A DNA stretch of 64,000 nucleotides, taken from Bacillus sp. sid0103 (lineage in GTDB: Bacteria > Bacillota > Bacilli > Bacillales_B > DSM-18226). The stretch lies in NCBI RefSeq assembly GCF_019219025.1, contig NZ_JAHUWN010000005.1, positions 62,001-126,000 on the forward strand. Reading direction: 5' to 3'. Each line of letters starts with the position of its first letter. Position 1 is the first letter of the stretch. The notes below the pieces were generated by a model. That model was not told the origin of the DNA, searched no databases, and saw only the letters and a list, made by a program, of their open reading frames with translations. The translations under genes and the position numbers were made by a program. Positions 45,247 to 53,688 of the stretch are shown here, in pieces.

Positions 45247-47108
45247 TGTCAAAGGAAAACGTACAGACACAAAGCACACCCCCTACCCCGCCGCCAATGC
45301 GTCCCGGAGGCTTTGGTGCTGCCCAGCGCCGCGGGCCTGTTGTGAAGCCTAAGAACTTTAAAGGGACACTGCAAAGACTGTGGGAATACTTCGGCAAAGA
45401 ACGAAAAATGCTTGCGGTTATATTTATCTTTATTGTCGTCGACGCGGCCTTGATGCTCCTCGCCCCCTTCCTGATTGGAAAAGCGATTGATGCGATGCGA
45501 GACAATAGCGGCAAAGTCGATTTTGGCTTTCTTGAGGTGATGATCGTTATTTTGATAGCTGCCTATGTGATGGACAGCCTGCTTACCTTTATGCAAGGCT
45601 GGCTGATGGCAGGCGTATCGCAGCGAATTGTTAAAAGCTTACGCGATTCCTTGTTTAAAAAATTACAAAAGCTGCCGGTGTCGTTTTTTGATTCGCGCTC
45701 ACACGGTGAATTAATGAGCCGACTTTCGAACGATGTCGATAACGTCAGTAATACCATTTCGCAATCGACGACGCAATTAATGTCGGGGGTGGTCATTATT
45801 ACCGGATCGTTAATTTTGATGTTAGTATTAAGCCCTTTATTAACGCTGGCAAGTTTAATAACGGTACCACTAGTCTTTTTATTAACAAGAACGATTGCGA
45901 AGCGGACGAGTGTCTTTTTTAAAAACCAGCAAGTCCAGTTGGGAAAATTGAATGGACATATCGAGGAAACAATTTCTGGAATTGAGATTGTGAAAGCCTT
46001 TAATCATGAGGAAAAGGTCATTGAAGAGTTTGAAGCAGTCAATACGAACCTGCGCGAGGTCGGCTTGAAGGCGCAAATTTGGTCGGGGTTTTTGATGCCA
46101 ATCATGAACGTGATCAATAATCTGGGCTTTGCGGTTGTGGCCGTGGTTGGCGGGATTCTTGCGGTGAAAAGTATCATCACGGTTGGAGCAATTGCCAGCT
46201 TCATTACCTACTCAAGGCAATTTGTCCGGCCGCTTAACGATTTAGCCAATATTTTCAACATCCTTCAGTCAGGAGTGGCAGGGGCGGAGCGCGTCTTTGA
46301 AGTCATCGATGAACAAGAGGAACCAGTCGACTCACCGACCGCTATTTCCTTGGAAAATCCCAAAGGCCATGTCGTTTTTGAAAAGGTTAGTTTTGGGTAT
46401 CGCCCAGATGTTCCGATTCTAAAAAATGTCAGTTTCGAAGCCAAGATTGGCAGCAGTACCGCCCTTGTCGGACCAACCGGCGCAGGAAAAACAACAATTG
46501 TTAACCTGCTGACGCGATTTTATGACGTGACGAGCGGGCGTATTCTCCTCGATGGCCATGATATCCGTGAATACACACGGGACAGTTTACGAAGATGCTT
46601 CGGATTTGTCCTCCAGGATACGTATTTATTCTCAGGGACGATCAAAGAAAACATCAAGTATGGGAATGCGGCAGCAACCGATGATGAGGTCGAGCGTGCG
46701 GCCAAAATGGCCAATGCCGACACATTTATCAAACGGCTGCCCAACCAATATGAAACAGTCTTAACAGAGAATGGCGGCAACCTAAGTCAAGGACAACGGC
46801 AGCTCTTAGCGATAGCAAGGGTCATCCTAGCGAAGCCTGCTTTGCTTATCTTAGATGAAGCCACAAGCAGCATCGACACCCGAACCGAGCTTCATATTCA
46901 AGCAGCCTTGCTAACCTTAATGGAGAACCGGACCAGCTTTATCATCGCCCACCGCCTCAACACAATTCGCGATGCCGACACCATCATGGTCATCGACCAT
47001 GGCGAAATCATCGAGAATGGAAACCACGAGACATTAATGGCCCAGAAAGGCAAATATTACAGTATGTTTTTTAACCAATTCAAAAACGTCGAAACGGCTT
47101 TGGATTGA
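45246..47108 (+). CDS. ABC exporter half-transporter with canonical catalytic site
   Basis: The 620-residue partner of the preceding protein. A proline-rich cytoplasmic N terminus (STPPTPPPMRPGG) precedes six membrane helices and an ATPase with Walker A GPTGAGKTT, signature LSQGQRQLL and Walker B LLILDEATSSID with the catalytic E. The open frame extends upstream to 45189, but aaggagg at 45230 and ATG 45246, overlapping the previous stop, define the start. The proline-rich N terminus resembles that of B. subtilis YheH-type proteins. Followed by a terminator. Confidence 0.9.
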   Translation: MSKENVQTQSTPPTPPPMRPGGFGAAQRRGPVVKPKNFKGTLQRLWEYFGKERKMLAVIFIFIVVDAALMLLAPFLIGKAIDAMRDNSGKVDFGFLEVMIVILIAAYVMDSLLTFMQGWLMAGVSQRIVKSLRDSLFKKLQKLPVSFFDSRSHGELMSRLSNDVDNVSNTISQSTTQLMSGVVIITGSLILMLVLSPLLTLASLITVPLVFLLTRTIAKRTSVFFKNQQVQLGKLNGHIEETISGIEIVKAFNHEEKVIEEFEAVNTNLREVGLKAQIWSGFLMPIMNVINNLGFAVVAVVGGILAVKSIITVGAIASFITYSRQFVRPLNDLANIFNILQSGVAGAERVFEVIDEQEEPVDSPTAISLENPKGHVVFEKVSFGYRPDVPILKNVSFEAKIGSSTALVGPTGAGKTTIVNLLTRFYDVTSGRILLDGHDIREYTRDSLRRCFGFVLQDTYLFSGTIKENIKYGNAAATDDEVERAAKMANADTFIKRLPNQYETVLTENGGNLSQGQRQLLAIARVILAKPALLILDEATSSIDTRTELHIQAALLTLMENRTSFIIAHRLNTIRDADTIMVIDHGEIIENGNHETLMAQKGKYYSMFFNQFKNVETALD

Positions 47109-47116
47109 TAGTGTAT

Positions 47117-47144
47117 GGGGACTGGAGAGCCAGTCTCTTTTTTT
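47117..47144 (+). terminator. Terminator of the ABC exporter operon
   Basis: ggactgg pairs with ccagtct around agag and is followed by T7. Confidence 0.75.
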
Positions 47145-47271
47145 GTACCTTGTGGTTAATGGAGGAGGATCTTTCATAAACCGAAGGGTAGTTTTTTTGA
47201 GGTTCAAGGTAAATGGAACCCTCTCTCCCTTCTAAATCCCATCCCTCTCTCTCAAAAAATGACATTTAATA

Positions 47272-47300
47272 ATGACAAGTGTAAAGACACCTGATAGAAT
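47272..47300 (+). promoter_or_regulatory. niaP promoter with operator between -35 and -10
   Basis: ATGACA (47272-47277), 17-bp spacer, TAGAAT (47295-47300). The inverted repeat CAAGTGT-AAAG-ACACCTG (47276-47293, one mismatch) fills the spacer, an ideal repressor position. In B. subtilis the niacin transporter gene is controlled by NiaR, so a NiaR-type site is likely, but I cannot confirm the consensus. Confidence 0.55.
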
Positions 47301-47389
47301 ACTAATGGTTAATAGAATTATTCGTGTACCTAAACAAGTGAGATTTAGGGAATAATATAAAAAATAGTTACAAGCTTAGGGGGATCCAC

Positions 47390-48595
47390 ATGAATAACAA
47401 AAAGGAAATTTCAGGCCGGAGGTTGCTTGGCATAGCCGGGATGGGCTGGATGTTCGACGCCATGGATGTCGGCATGCTTTCATTCATCATTGCAGCCTTA
47501 AAAGTAGAATGGGATCTGACTCCTGGTCAGATGGGCTGGATTGGGAGTATCAATTCGATTGGGATGGCCGTTGGGGCACTTATTTTTGGTTTAATGGCCG
47601 ACAAAATTGGCCGTAAAAATGTATTTATCATTACCTTATTATTATTTTCGATCGGAAGCGGTCTATCCGCTCTTACCACCACACTAGGAGCCTTTTTAGT
47701 ACTAAGATTCTTCATCGGTGCGGGGCTGGGCGGTGAACTTCCTGTCGCCTCAACCCTTGTATCAGAAAGTGTCCCAGCTGAAAAACGCGGCCGGGTGGTT
47801 GTACTGCTCGAAAGCTTTTGGGCAGGCGGATGGTTGGTATCCGCCCTTATTTCCTATTTTGTCATCCCAAAATACGGCTGGCAGATAGCCTTGATCATTA
47901 GCGCCATCCCTGCTCTGTATGCATTATATTTACGAATTGGTTTACCTGACTCTCCACGCTTTACAGCATTAAAAAAGACAGAAAGAATCTCTGCTTTTCA
48001 AAGTTTTGCCCGATTATGGTCGAAGGAGTATCGCCGACAAACCGCCATGCTCTGGATTGTCTGGTTTTGCGTCGTTTTCTCCTATTATGGCATGTTCCTT
48101 TGGCTGCCAAGCGTAATGGGCATGAAAGGCTTCAGCTTAGTCAAAAGCTTTGAATATGTGTTAATTATGACCGTGGCACAATTACCAGGCTATTTCACGG
48201 CTGCTTGGTTCATCGAAAAGTTCGGGCGGAAATTTGTCCTCGTCGTTTATTTACTGGGAACAGCTGTCAGTGCCTATTTCTTTGGAACCGCAGATTCCAC
48301 TGCTCAATTGCTGACTGCAGGAATTCTATTATCATTCTTTAATCTCGGAGCTTGGGGCGGCCTCTATGCATACTCACCAGAACAGTACCCAACGATTATC
48401 CGTGGAACAGGTACCGGGATGGCCGCTTCATTTGGACGCATCGGCGGTGTCCTTGGACCATTATTGGTAGGATCGCTTGTTACAAAGAACGTATCCATCT
48501 CAACTATTTTTACTATTTTCTGTATAGCTGTGCTCGTCGGCGCTTTTACCGTCTTATTTTTAGGAAAAGAAACGAAACGAAAAGAATTAGTATAA
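47390..48595 (+). CDS. niaP: MFS transporter, NiaP (YceI)-like niacin/nicotinamide uptake
   Basis: A 401-residue major facilitator with 12 predicted helices. The N terminus (LLGIAGMGWMFDAMDVGMLSF cut here), the DKIGRKNVF loop, the RFFIGAGLGGELPVAST helix, and the AWGGLYAYSPEQYPT block closely follow the B. subtilis YceI/NiaP pattern as I know it. NiaP imports nicotinic acid or nicotinamide for NAD synthesis. The SD aggggga stands before ATG. Single gene with a promoter, operator and terminator of its own. Confidence 0.78.
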   Translation: MNNKKEISGRRLLGIAGMGWMFDAMDVGMLSFIIAALKVEWDLTPGQMGWIGSINSIGMAVGALIFGLMADKIGRKNVFIITLLLFSIGSGLSALTTTLGAFLVLRFFIGAGLGGELPVASTLVSESVPAEKRGRVVVLLESFWAGGWLVSALISYFVIPKYGWQIALIISAIPALYALYLRIGLPDSPRFTALKKTERISAFQSFARLWSKEYRRQTAMLWIVWFCVVFSYYGMFLWLPSVMGMKGFSLVKSFEYVLIMTVAQLPGYFTAAWFIEKFGRKFVLVVYLLGTAVSAYFFGTADSTAQLLTAGILLSFFNLGAWGGLYAYSPEQYPTIIRGTGTGMAASFGRIGGVLGPLLVGSLVTKNVSISTIFTIFCIAVLVGAFTVLFLGKETKRKELV

Positions 48596-48605
48596 TAAAT
48601 TTAAT

Positions 48606-48638
48606 AAAGAGATTCCTTAATTTGGAGTCTCTTTTTTC
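48606..48638 (+). terminator. Terminator of niaP
   Basis: agagattcc pairs, with one wobble, with ggagtctct around ttaattt and is followed by T6. Confidence 0.85.
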
Positions 48639-48829
48639 TATTGTAAACTGGGAAACATATTTAACCAAAATATTTAAAAACCAACTTTCTTTATGAAATA
48701 AAAGTAAATCCTTTTGGACTTTAGTTGAATAAAGACTTTGAAATAATTAAACTGTATTTTTGATATATTGCAAATTATTTTAAAATAATATACAATAGTA
48801 CTAGACGAACCCCTAATTATTTTGTATGA

Positions 48830-48844
48830 TGTTTTCAGAATATT
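48830..48844 (+). promoter_or_regulatory. CodY-like box upstream of the liv operon
   Basis: tgttttcagaatatt matches 12 of 15 positions of the CodY consensus AATTTTCWGAAAATT and lies 65 bp before the substrate-binding protein gene. Repression by CodY when branched-chain amino acids are plentiful would suit this operon. The rest of the 48596-48908 gap is AT-rich without other signals. Confidence 0.5.
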
Positions 48845-48908
48845 ATCTTTTTTTAAACAGTTAGACAAAGAAAGTTGGGAAATTTTTTAAAAAAATAGGG
48901 GGTTTAAC

Positions 48909-50081
48909 ATGAGGAAGAAAAGATTAGCTGGAGTTTTTATGTCTTTTATGGTAGCAGCAGGGGTGTTGGCAGGATGTAATTCTAGTGCTAGTGGTGATGG
49001 GGAAAAAGACGGCACGATAAAAATTGGTGCAAACCTCGAACTATCTGGCGGTGTAGCTTCTTATGGTCAATCAGCAAAAGAAGGTATTGAGTTAGCGATT
49101 GAGGAAATCAACAAAGAAGGTATTGATGGTAAAAAATTAAAACTAGTCACAGTAGACAATAAATCTGATGCAGCAGAGGCCACAAACGGCGCACTTAAAC
49201 TTGCTACACAAGATAAGGTTGTTGCAATGATCGGTTCTGCCACAAGTACAAATACACTTGCACAAGTACAGATTGCTCAAGATAATAAAATTCCATTAAT
49301 TACACCAACTGCAACAAACGCTACGATAACAAATAAAGATGGAAAGTTAAATGACTTTGTCTTCCGTACATGTTTTATTGACCCATTCCAAGGTACAGTT
49401 GCTGCTAACTTCGCTACCAATGACTTAAAAGTTAAGAGTGCAGCTGTTCTGATTGATAGCTCAAGTGACTACTCTAAAGGTCTTGCGGCTTCTTTTAAAA
49501 AGAATTTTGAGGCAAATGGCGGAAAAATTGTTAAAGAAGAAGCATATGTGGCAAAAGATACAGATTTCCGTGCAACTTTAACCAATATTAAAGCAGCAAA
49601 TCCAGAATATATTTTCGTTCCAGGTTTCTATGAAGAAGTAGGTTTAATTATCAAACAAGCTCGTGAGCTTGGCTTAAATGTACCAATCATGGGTGGTGAC
49701 GGTTGGGACTCTCCTAAACTAGTAGAAATCGCAGGAGCTGCGACACTTAATAACACATTTATTACAAACCACTATTCATCAGGTGATAGTGATAAGAAGG
49801 TTCAAGACTTTGTTGCAGCGTTCAAAGCAAAATACGATGGTAAATCTCCGGATGCCTTTACAGCTCTAGGTTATGACACAGTGTACTTCCTTGCAGATGC
49901 GATTAAGCGTGCAGGAAGCAGCGATCCTAAGAAAATTCAAAAGGCACTTGCAGAAACAGATGGATTAGAACTTGTTTCTGGAAAAGTGAAACTTGATAAA
50001 AATCATGATCCAATCAAAGCCGCTGTTATCCTTGAGTACAAAAACGGTGAACAACAATTTAAGACAAAAATTAATCCGTAA
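48909..50081 (+). CDS. livJ: Branched-chain amino acid ABC transporter substrate-binding lipoprotein
   Basis: A 390-residue periplasmic-binding-protein-like lipoprotein: lipobox LAGC (cysteine about residue 23) and a Leu/Ile/Val-binding type I fold (IKIGANLELSGGVASYGQS, then the MIGSATSTNT block that contacts the ligand amino acid). It delivers branched-chain amino acids to the LivHMGF complex encoded downstream. The SD aggggg stands before ATG. The 233-nt gap to livH holds a stable hairpin without a T-run, which probably allows higher synthesis of this subunit. Confidence 0.92.
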   Translation: MRKKRLAGVFMSFMVAAGVLAGCNSSASGDGEKDGTIKIGANLELSGGVASYGQSAKEGIELAIEEINKEGIDGKKLKLVTVDNKSDAAEATNGALKLATQDKVVAMIGSATSTNTLAQVQIAQDNKIPLITPTATNATITNKDGKLNDFVFRTCFIDPFQGTVAANFATNDLKVKSAAVLIDSSSDYSKGLAASFKKNFEANGGKIVKEEAYVAKDTDFRATLTNIKAANPEYIFVPGFYEEVGLIIKQARELGLNVPIMGGDGWDSPKLVEIAGAATLNNTFITNHYSSGDSDKKVQDFVAAFKAKYDGKSPDAFTALGYDTVYFLADAIKRAGSSDPKKIQKALAETDGLELVSGKVKLDKNHDPIKAAVILEYKNGEQQFKTKINP

Positions 50082-50087
50082 CATTAG

Positions 50088-50112
50088 AAGCGGAAGCGCC
50101 TTGGCGCTGCAA
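50088..50112. repeat. Dispersed GCGGAAGCGCC-type element
   Basis: aagcggaagcgccttggcgctg, with the small palindrome gcgcc-tt-ggcgc. The first 13 bases recur exactly at 56313-56325. Confidence 0.4.
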
Positions 50113-50188
50113 TAGAAAATCTTAATCATCTAGGAACCGCCCGCATAAAAAGCAGAAGATCTGCTAGACAAATTTGATAGTTTGCCAA

Positions 50189-50217
50189 GGGATAGGGAGC
50201 TGATGTCTCCCTATTCC
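50189..50217 (+). other. Stable hairpin in the livJ-livH gap
   Basis: ggatagggag pairs with ctccctattcc around ctgatgt. There is no following T-tract, so it is more likely an mRNA-processing or 3'-protecting hairpin for the livJ message than a terminator. Confidence 0.5.
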
Positions 50218-50314
50218 CAGTTTATTCGAGAAAAGCACGTTTCCCAACATGCCAACATTGTTTATTCATATTTAAAAAGGAACGTTGAAGTCGGTCCAAA
50301 GGAGTGTAAGACGT

Positions 50315-51193
50315 ATGGAATTAATACAGCAGCTTGTCAATGGAATTTCCTTGGGCAGTATTTACGCATTAATCGCCCTAGGCTACACAATGGTATACGG
50401 TATTGTAAAACTCATTAACTTTGCCCATGGGGATGTCTTCATGGTTGGTGCATTTATCGGCTTTTATTCGATTACTATTCTAGATTTAGGATTTTTCCCA
50501 GCATTACTTATTTCGATGGTTGCGTGTGCCATCTTTGGTGTATTAATTGAGAGGATTGCCTATAAACCTCTGAGAAATGCAACCAGAATCGCAGCACTTA
50601 TTACAGCGATTGGGGTTTCCTTGTTTATCGAGTATGGAACCATTTATATTCGTGGCGCCCAGCCGGAAGCTTATCCAGACGGGATCGTTCCACTAAAAAC
50701 GCTAGAAATTTTTGGGGTGAAAATTAGTGGTCAGTCCATCCTTATTTTAGGAACCTCTGTATTTTTAATGATCTTACTACAATTTATCGTTCATAAAACA
50801 AAAATTGGTAAAGCGATGCGGGCCGTATCACATGACATGGATGCCGCAAGATTAATGGGAATCAATGTAAATAACACCATTTCAGCAACGTTTGCAATTG
50901 GCTCTGCCCTTGCTGGAGCAGCAGGCGTGATATTTGGGGTCTACTATACAAAAATTGAGCCATTGATGGGAATTATCCCAGGGCTTAAAGCATTCGTTGC
51001 AGCTGTTTTAGGCGGAATTGGAATTATTCCTGGCGCGATGACTGGTGGTTTGGTATTGGGTGTCATTGAGTCACTCGTTAGTGCTGCAGGTTACTCTCTA
51101 TGGCGAGACGGTGTAGCATTCGTGGTTCTTATCTTAATTTTAATCTTCCGTCCAGCTGGTTTATTTGGTAAAAATATCAGGGAAAAGGTGTAA
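50315..51193 (+). CDS. livH: Branched-chain amino acid ABC transporter permease LivH
   Basis: A 292-residue permease with eight to nine helices. The N terminus LVNGISLGSIYALIALGYTM and the LINFAHGDVFMVGAF segment are diagnostic of LivH; the RAVSHDMDAARLMGIN loop is the ATPase-coupling region. The open frame reaches back to 50285, but the aaaggag SD is at 50298, so ATG 50315 is used. It forms the membrane channel with LivM. Confidence 0.93.
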   Translation: MELIQQLVNGISLGSIYALIALGYTMVYGIVKLINFAHGDVFMVGAFIGFYSITILDLGFFPALLISMVACAIFGVLIERIAYKPLRNATRIAALITAIGVSLFIEYGTIYIRGAQPEAYPDGIVPLKTLEIFGVKISGQSILILGTSVFLMILLQFIVHKTKIGKAMRAVSHDMDAARLMGINVNNTISATFAIGSALAGAAGVIFGVYYTKIEPLMGIIPGLKAFVAAVLGGIGIIPGAMTGGLVLGVIESLVSAAGYSLWRDGVAFVVLILILIFRPAGLFGKNIREKV

Positions 51194-51208
51194 GGAGGTC
51201 TTTTAGCA

Positions 51209-52183
51209 ATGAATATTTTAAAACAAGCAAAATTTTTCTGGACCTCGATCGTTTTAGCCGTTATATTTTCGGTCGTCATGCAATTTTTAATTACTGGTGG
51301 TTCACTAAATCAGTTTTATGTTAATACGCTATTTTTTATCGGAATTAATATTATTCTAGCTGTAAGTCTTCACTTAATAATTGGAATCACGGGCCAGTTT
51401 TCGATTGGACATGCTGGATTTCTGGCTGTTGGCGCTTATGCCTCAGCAATTATGACCATGAAACTTAGTTTGCCCTTTCCAGTTGCCCTCCTTGTTGGCG
51501 GATTAGCCGCAGCAGTAGCCGGGCTAATTATTGGGATTCCCTCCCTTCGCCTAAAAGGTGATTATCTCGCGATTGCTACGCTAGGATTCGGAGAGATTGT
51601 GAGAATTGTCTTCTTAAATATTGATTATGTCGGCGGAGCAAGCGGAATGACCGTCTCCCACTTTACCACGTGGCCATGGCTGATCGGTTGTGTCATTTTA
51701 ACGATAATAGTCATTGCAAACTTTACGAATTCGACTCATGGTCGAGCTTGTATTTCGATTAGAGAAAATGAAATTGCTGCCGATGCGATGGGGATCAATA
51801 CAACCTACTATAAGGTAACAGCCTTTGCGATCGGTGCTTTTTTTGCCGGAATTGCCGGTGCATTATATGCGCATAACTTTTATATTATCCAACCAACAAA
51901 CTTTGGATTTTTGAAATCATTTGATATTTTAATCTTTGTTGTTCTAGGCGGGTTAGGAAGTATGTCAGGAGCAGTGATTGCTGCGATCCTGTTAACAATC
52001 ATTTCAACCTACCTATCTAGCTATCCAGAGGTTCGGATGGTTATTTACAGCCTTGTCCTTATCGTGATGATGCTTTTCCGTCCGCAAGGCCTGCTCGGCA
52101 CAAAAGAAATTACCTCATTCTTTAAAGTTGGTAAAGCGGCTAAAGGAGGAGTACAGCATGACAACAAAAAGACAGTTGCTTAA
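51209..52183 (+). CDS. livM: Branched-chain amino acid ABC transporter permease LivM
   Basis: A 324-residue permease. GITGQFSIGHAGFLAVGAYASA and the RENEIAADAMGIN coupling loop match LivM. The SD aaggagg stands before ATG, 15 nt after livH. Its last 26 nt overlap the start of livG, which favours coupled translation. Confidence 0.93.
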   Translation: MNILKQAKFFWTSIVLAVIFSVVMQFLITGGSLNQFYVNTLFFIGINIILAVSLHLIIGITGQFSIGHAGFLAVGAYASAIMTMKLSLPFPVALLVGGLAAAVAGLIIGIPSLRLKGDYLAIATLGFGEIVRIVFLNIDYVGGASGMTVSHFTTWPWLIGCVILTIIVIANFTNSTHGRACISIRENEIAADAMGINTTYYKVTAFAIGAFFAGIAGALYAHNFYIIQPTNFGFLKSFDILIFVVLGGLGSMSGAVIAAILLTIISTYLSSYPEVRMVIYSLVLIVMMLFRPQGLLGTKEITSFFKVGKAAKGGVQHDNKKTVA

Positions 52184-52937
52184 AGTAGAAAATGCCGGAA
52201 TCCGTTTTGGCGGTTTAAAGGCTGTTTCAGATGTAAACCTGGAATTAAAACAGGGTGAACTTGTCGGTTTAATTGGCCCCAATGGTGCAGGTAAAACTAC
52301 ATTTTTCAACCTGCTGACAGGCGTCTATGTTCCGACAGAGGGGACCATCTCGTTAACAGGAGAAAAACTTAATGGCTTAGCACCTTATAAAATCACCAAA
52401 AAGGGAATCAGCCGGACCTTCCAAAACATTCGCTTGTTTAGTGAACTGTCCGTTCTTGATAATGTAAAGGTAGCTTATCATTCGCTGGCTAAGCATTCGA
52501 TGTTAAGTTCGATCTTCCGCCTTCCAACCCACTTCTCTGGTGAAAAGGAAATGGAAGAAAAAGCAATTGACTTCTTGAAAATCTTCAAGTTGGAAAATGT
52601 GATGCATGAAAAGGCTAAAAACTTGCCGTATGGGCAGCAGCGTCGCCTTGAAATTGCCCGGGCATTAGCTGCCGGTCCAAAATTATTGCTGCTTGATGAA
52701 CCGGCTGCCGGAATGAATCCGCAGGAAACAGAAGAACTGATGAATTTAATTGCGTTAATCCGTGAGAAGTTTTCATTAACAATCCTCTTAATTGAACATG
52801 ACATGGGTCTTGTTATGGGTGTGTGTGAGCGAATCTATGTGCTTGACCACGGTCAATTAATTGCGGATGGGACACCAGAACAAATCAGAAATAATCCAAA
52901 AGTCATCGAAGCCTATCTTGGAGAGGAGGTCTCCTAA
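52158..52937 (+). CDS. livG: Branched-chain amino acid ABC transporter ATPase LivG
   Basis: A 259-residue ATPase: Walker A GPNGAGKTT, signature LPYGQQRRLEIARAL, Walker B LLLLDEPAAGMNP. The longer insertion after the Q-loop (RTFQNIRLFSELSVLDNV, then the 15-residue FRLPTHFSGEKEMEE region) is typical of LivG. Start ATG 52158 lies behind aaaggagga; the longer open frame is not supported. Stop and start of livF overlap by one base (TAATG). Confidence 0.93.
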   Translation: MTTKRQLLKVENAGIRFGGLKAVSDVNLELKQGELVGLIGPNGAGKTTFFNLLTGVYVPTEGTISLTGEKLNGLAPYKITKKGISRTFQNIRLFSELSVLDNVKVAYHSLAKHSMLSSIFRLPTHFSGEKEMEEKAIDFLKIFKLENVMHEKAKNLPYGQQRRLEIARALAAGPKLLLLDEPAAGMNPQETEELMNLIALIREKFSLTILLIEHDMGLVMGVCERIYVLDHGQLIADGTPEQIRNNPKVIEAYLGEEVS

Positions 52938-53644
52938 TGCTAAAAGTGAATGATATAAATGTTTATTATGGTAATATCCATGCATTGAAGGGGGTTTCCC
53001 TCGAAATCAATCAAGGAGAAATTGTAACACTGATTGGTGCCAATGGTGCGGGGAAAAGTACGCTTTTACAAACCATTTCCGGACTGCTAAAACCGAAAAA
53101 TGGTGAAGTTTTGTTTGAAGGCGAACATGTAGCTGGGAAAGTCCCGCAATTAATTGTGAAACGGGGAATTTCACAAGTACCAGAAGGTCGCCGCGTGTTC
53201 TCCAACATGTCCGTGGAAGAAAATCTTGAATTAGGTGCCTACTTAAGGAAAGATAAAAAAGGAATTCAAGAAGATTTTGAAAAGGTTTATCAGCTTTTCC
53301 CACGCTTACTGGAACGCCGTAAACAGCAATCCGGGACACTTTCAGGTGGAGAGCAGCAAATGGTTGCGATGGGACGAGCATTAATGGCTAGGCCGCGTCT
53401 ATTACTGTTAGATGAGCCATCCATGGGTCTTGCTCCCCTGTTAGTAAAAACCATTTTCAAAATAATCGAGGAAATCAATAAAACAGGCACAACGATTCTA
53501 TTAGTTGAGCAAAACGCCAATATGGCGCTCTCCATTGCCGACCGTGCCTATGTTATAGAGACAGGAAAAATTGTCGCCTCTGGTACAGCAGCCGAGCTTA
53601 ACTCAAGCGACCAAATCAGAAATGCATATCTTGGCGGGCACTAG
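52937..53644 (+). CDS. livF: Branched-chain amino acid ABC transporter ATPase LivF
   Basis: A 235-residue ATPase: Walker A GANGAGKST, signature LSGGEQQMVAMGRALM, Walker B LLLLDEPSMGLAP. The SQVPEGRRVFSNMSVEENLELGA block is diagnostic of LivF. Last gene of the livJHMGF operon; a hairpin terminator follows 10 nt after the stop. Confidence 0.94.
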   Translation: MLKVNDINVYYGNIHALKGVSLEINQGEIVTLIGANGAGKSTLLQTISGLLKPKNGEVLFEGEHVAGKVPQLIVKRGISQVPEGRRVFSNMSVEENLELGAYLRKDKKGIQEDFEKVYQLFPRLLERRKQQSGTLSGGEQQMVAMGRALMARPRLLLLDEPSMGLAPLLVKTIFKIIEEINKTGTTILLVEQNANMALSIADRAYVIETGKIVASGTAAELNSSDQIRNAYLGGH

Positions 53645-53653
53645 TTCGCATCG

Positions 53654-53688
53654 AAAGGAGTTGAGGATGCCCCTCAACTCCTTTCCTA
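53654..53688. terminator. Bidirectional hairpin between livF and the radical SAM gene
   Basis: A 13-bp perfect stem (53654-53666 with 72-84 of the same hundred, loop atgcc) stands between convergent genes. The T-tract is weak (ctttcctatt) on the plus strand, better on neither, so efficiency is uncertain. Confidence 0.6.

Noticed and set aside
48639..48908. T-box leader for the liv operon
   Set aside because: No T-box consensus or specifier structure is visible, only AT-rich sequence and a CodY-like site.
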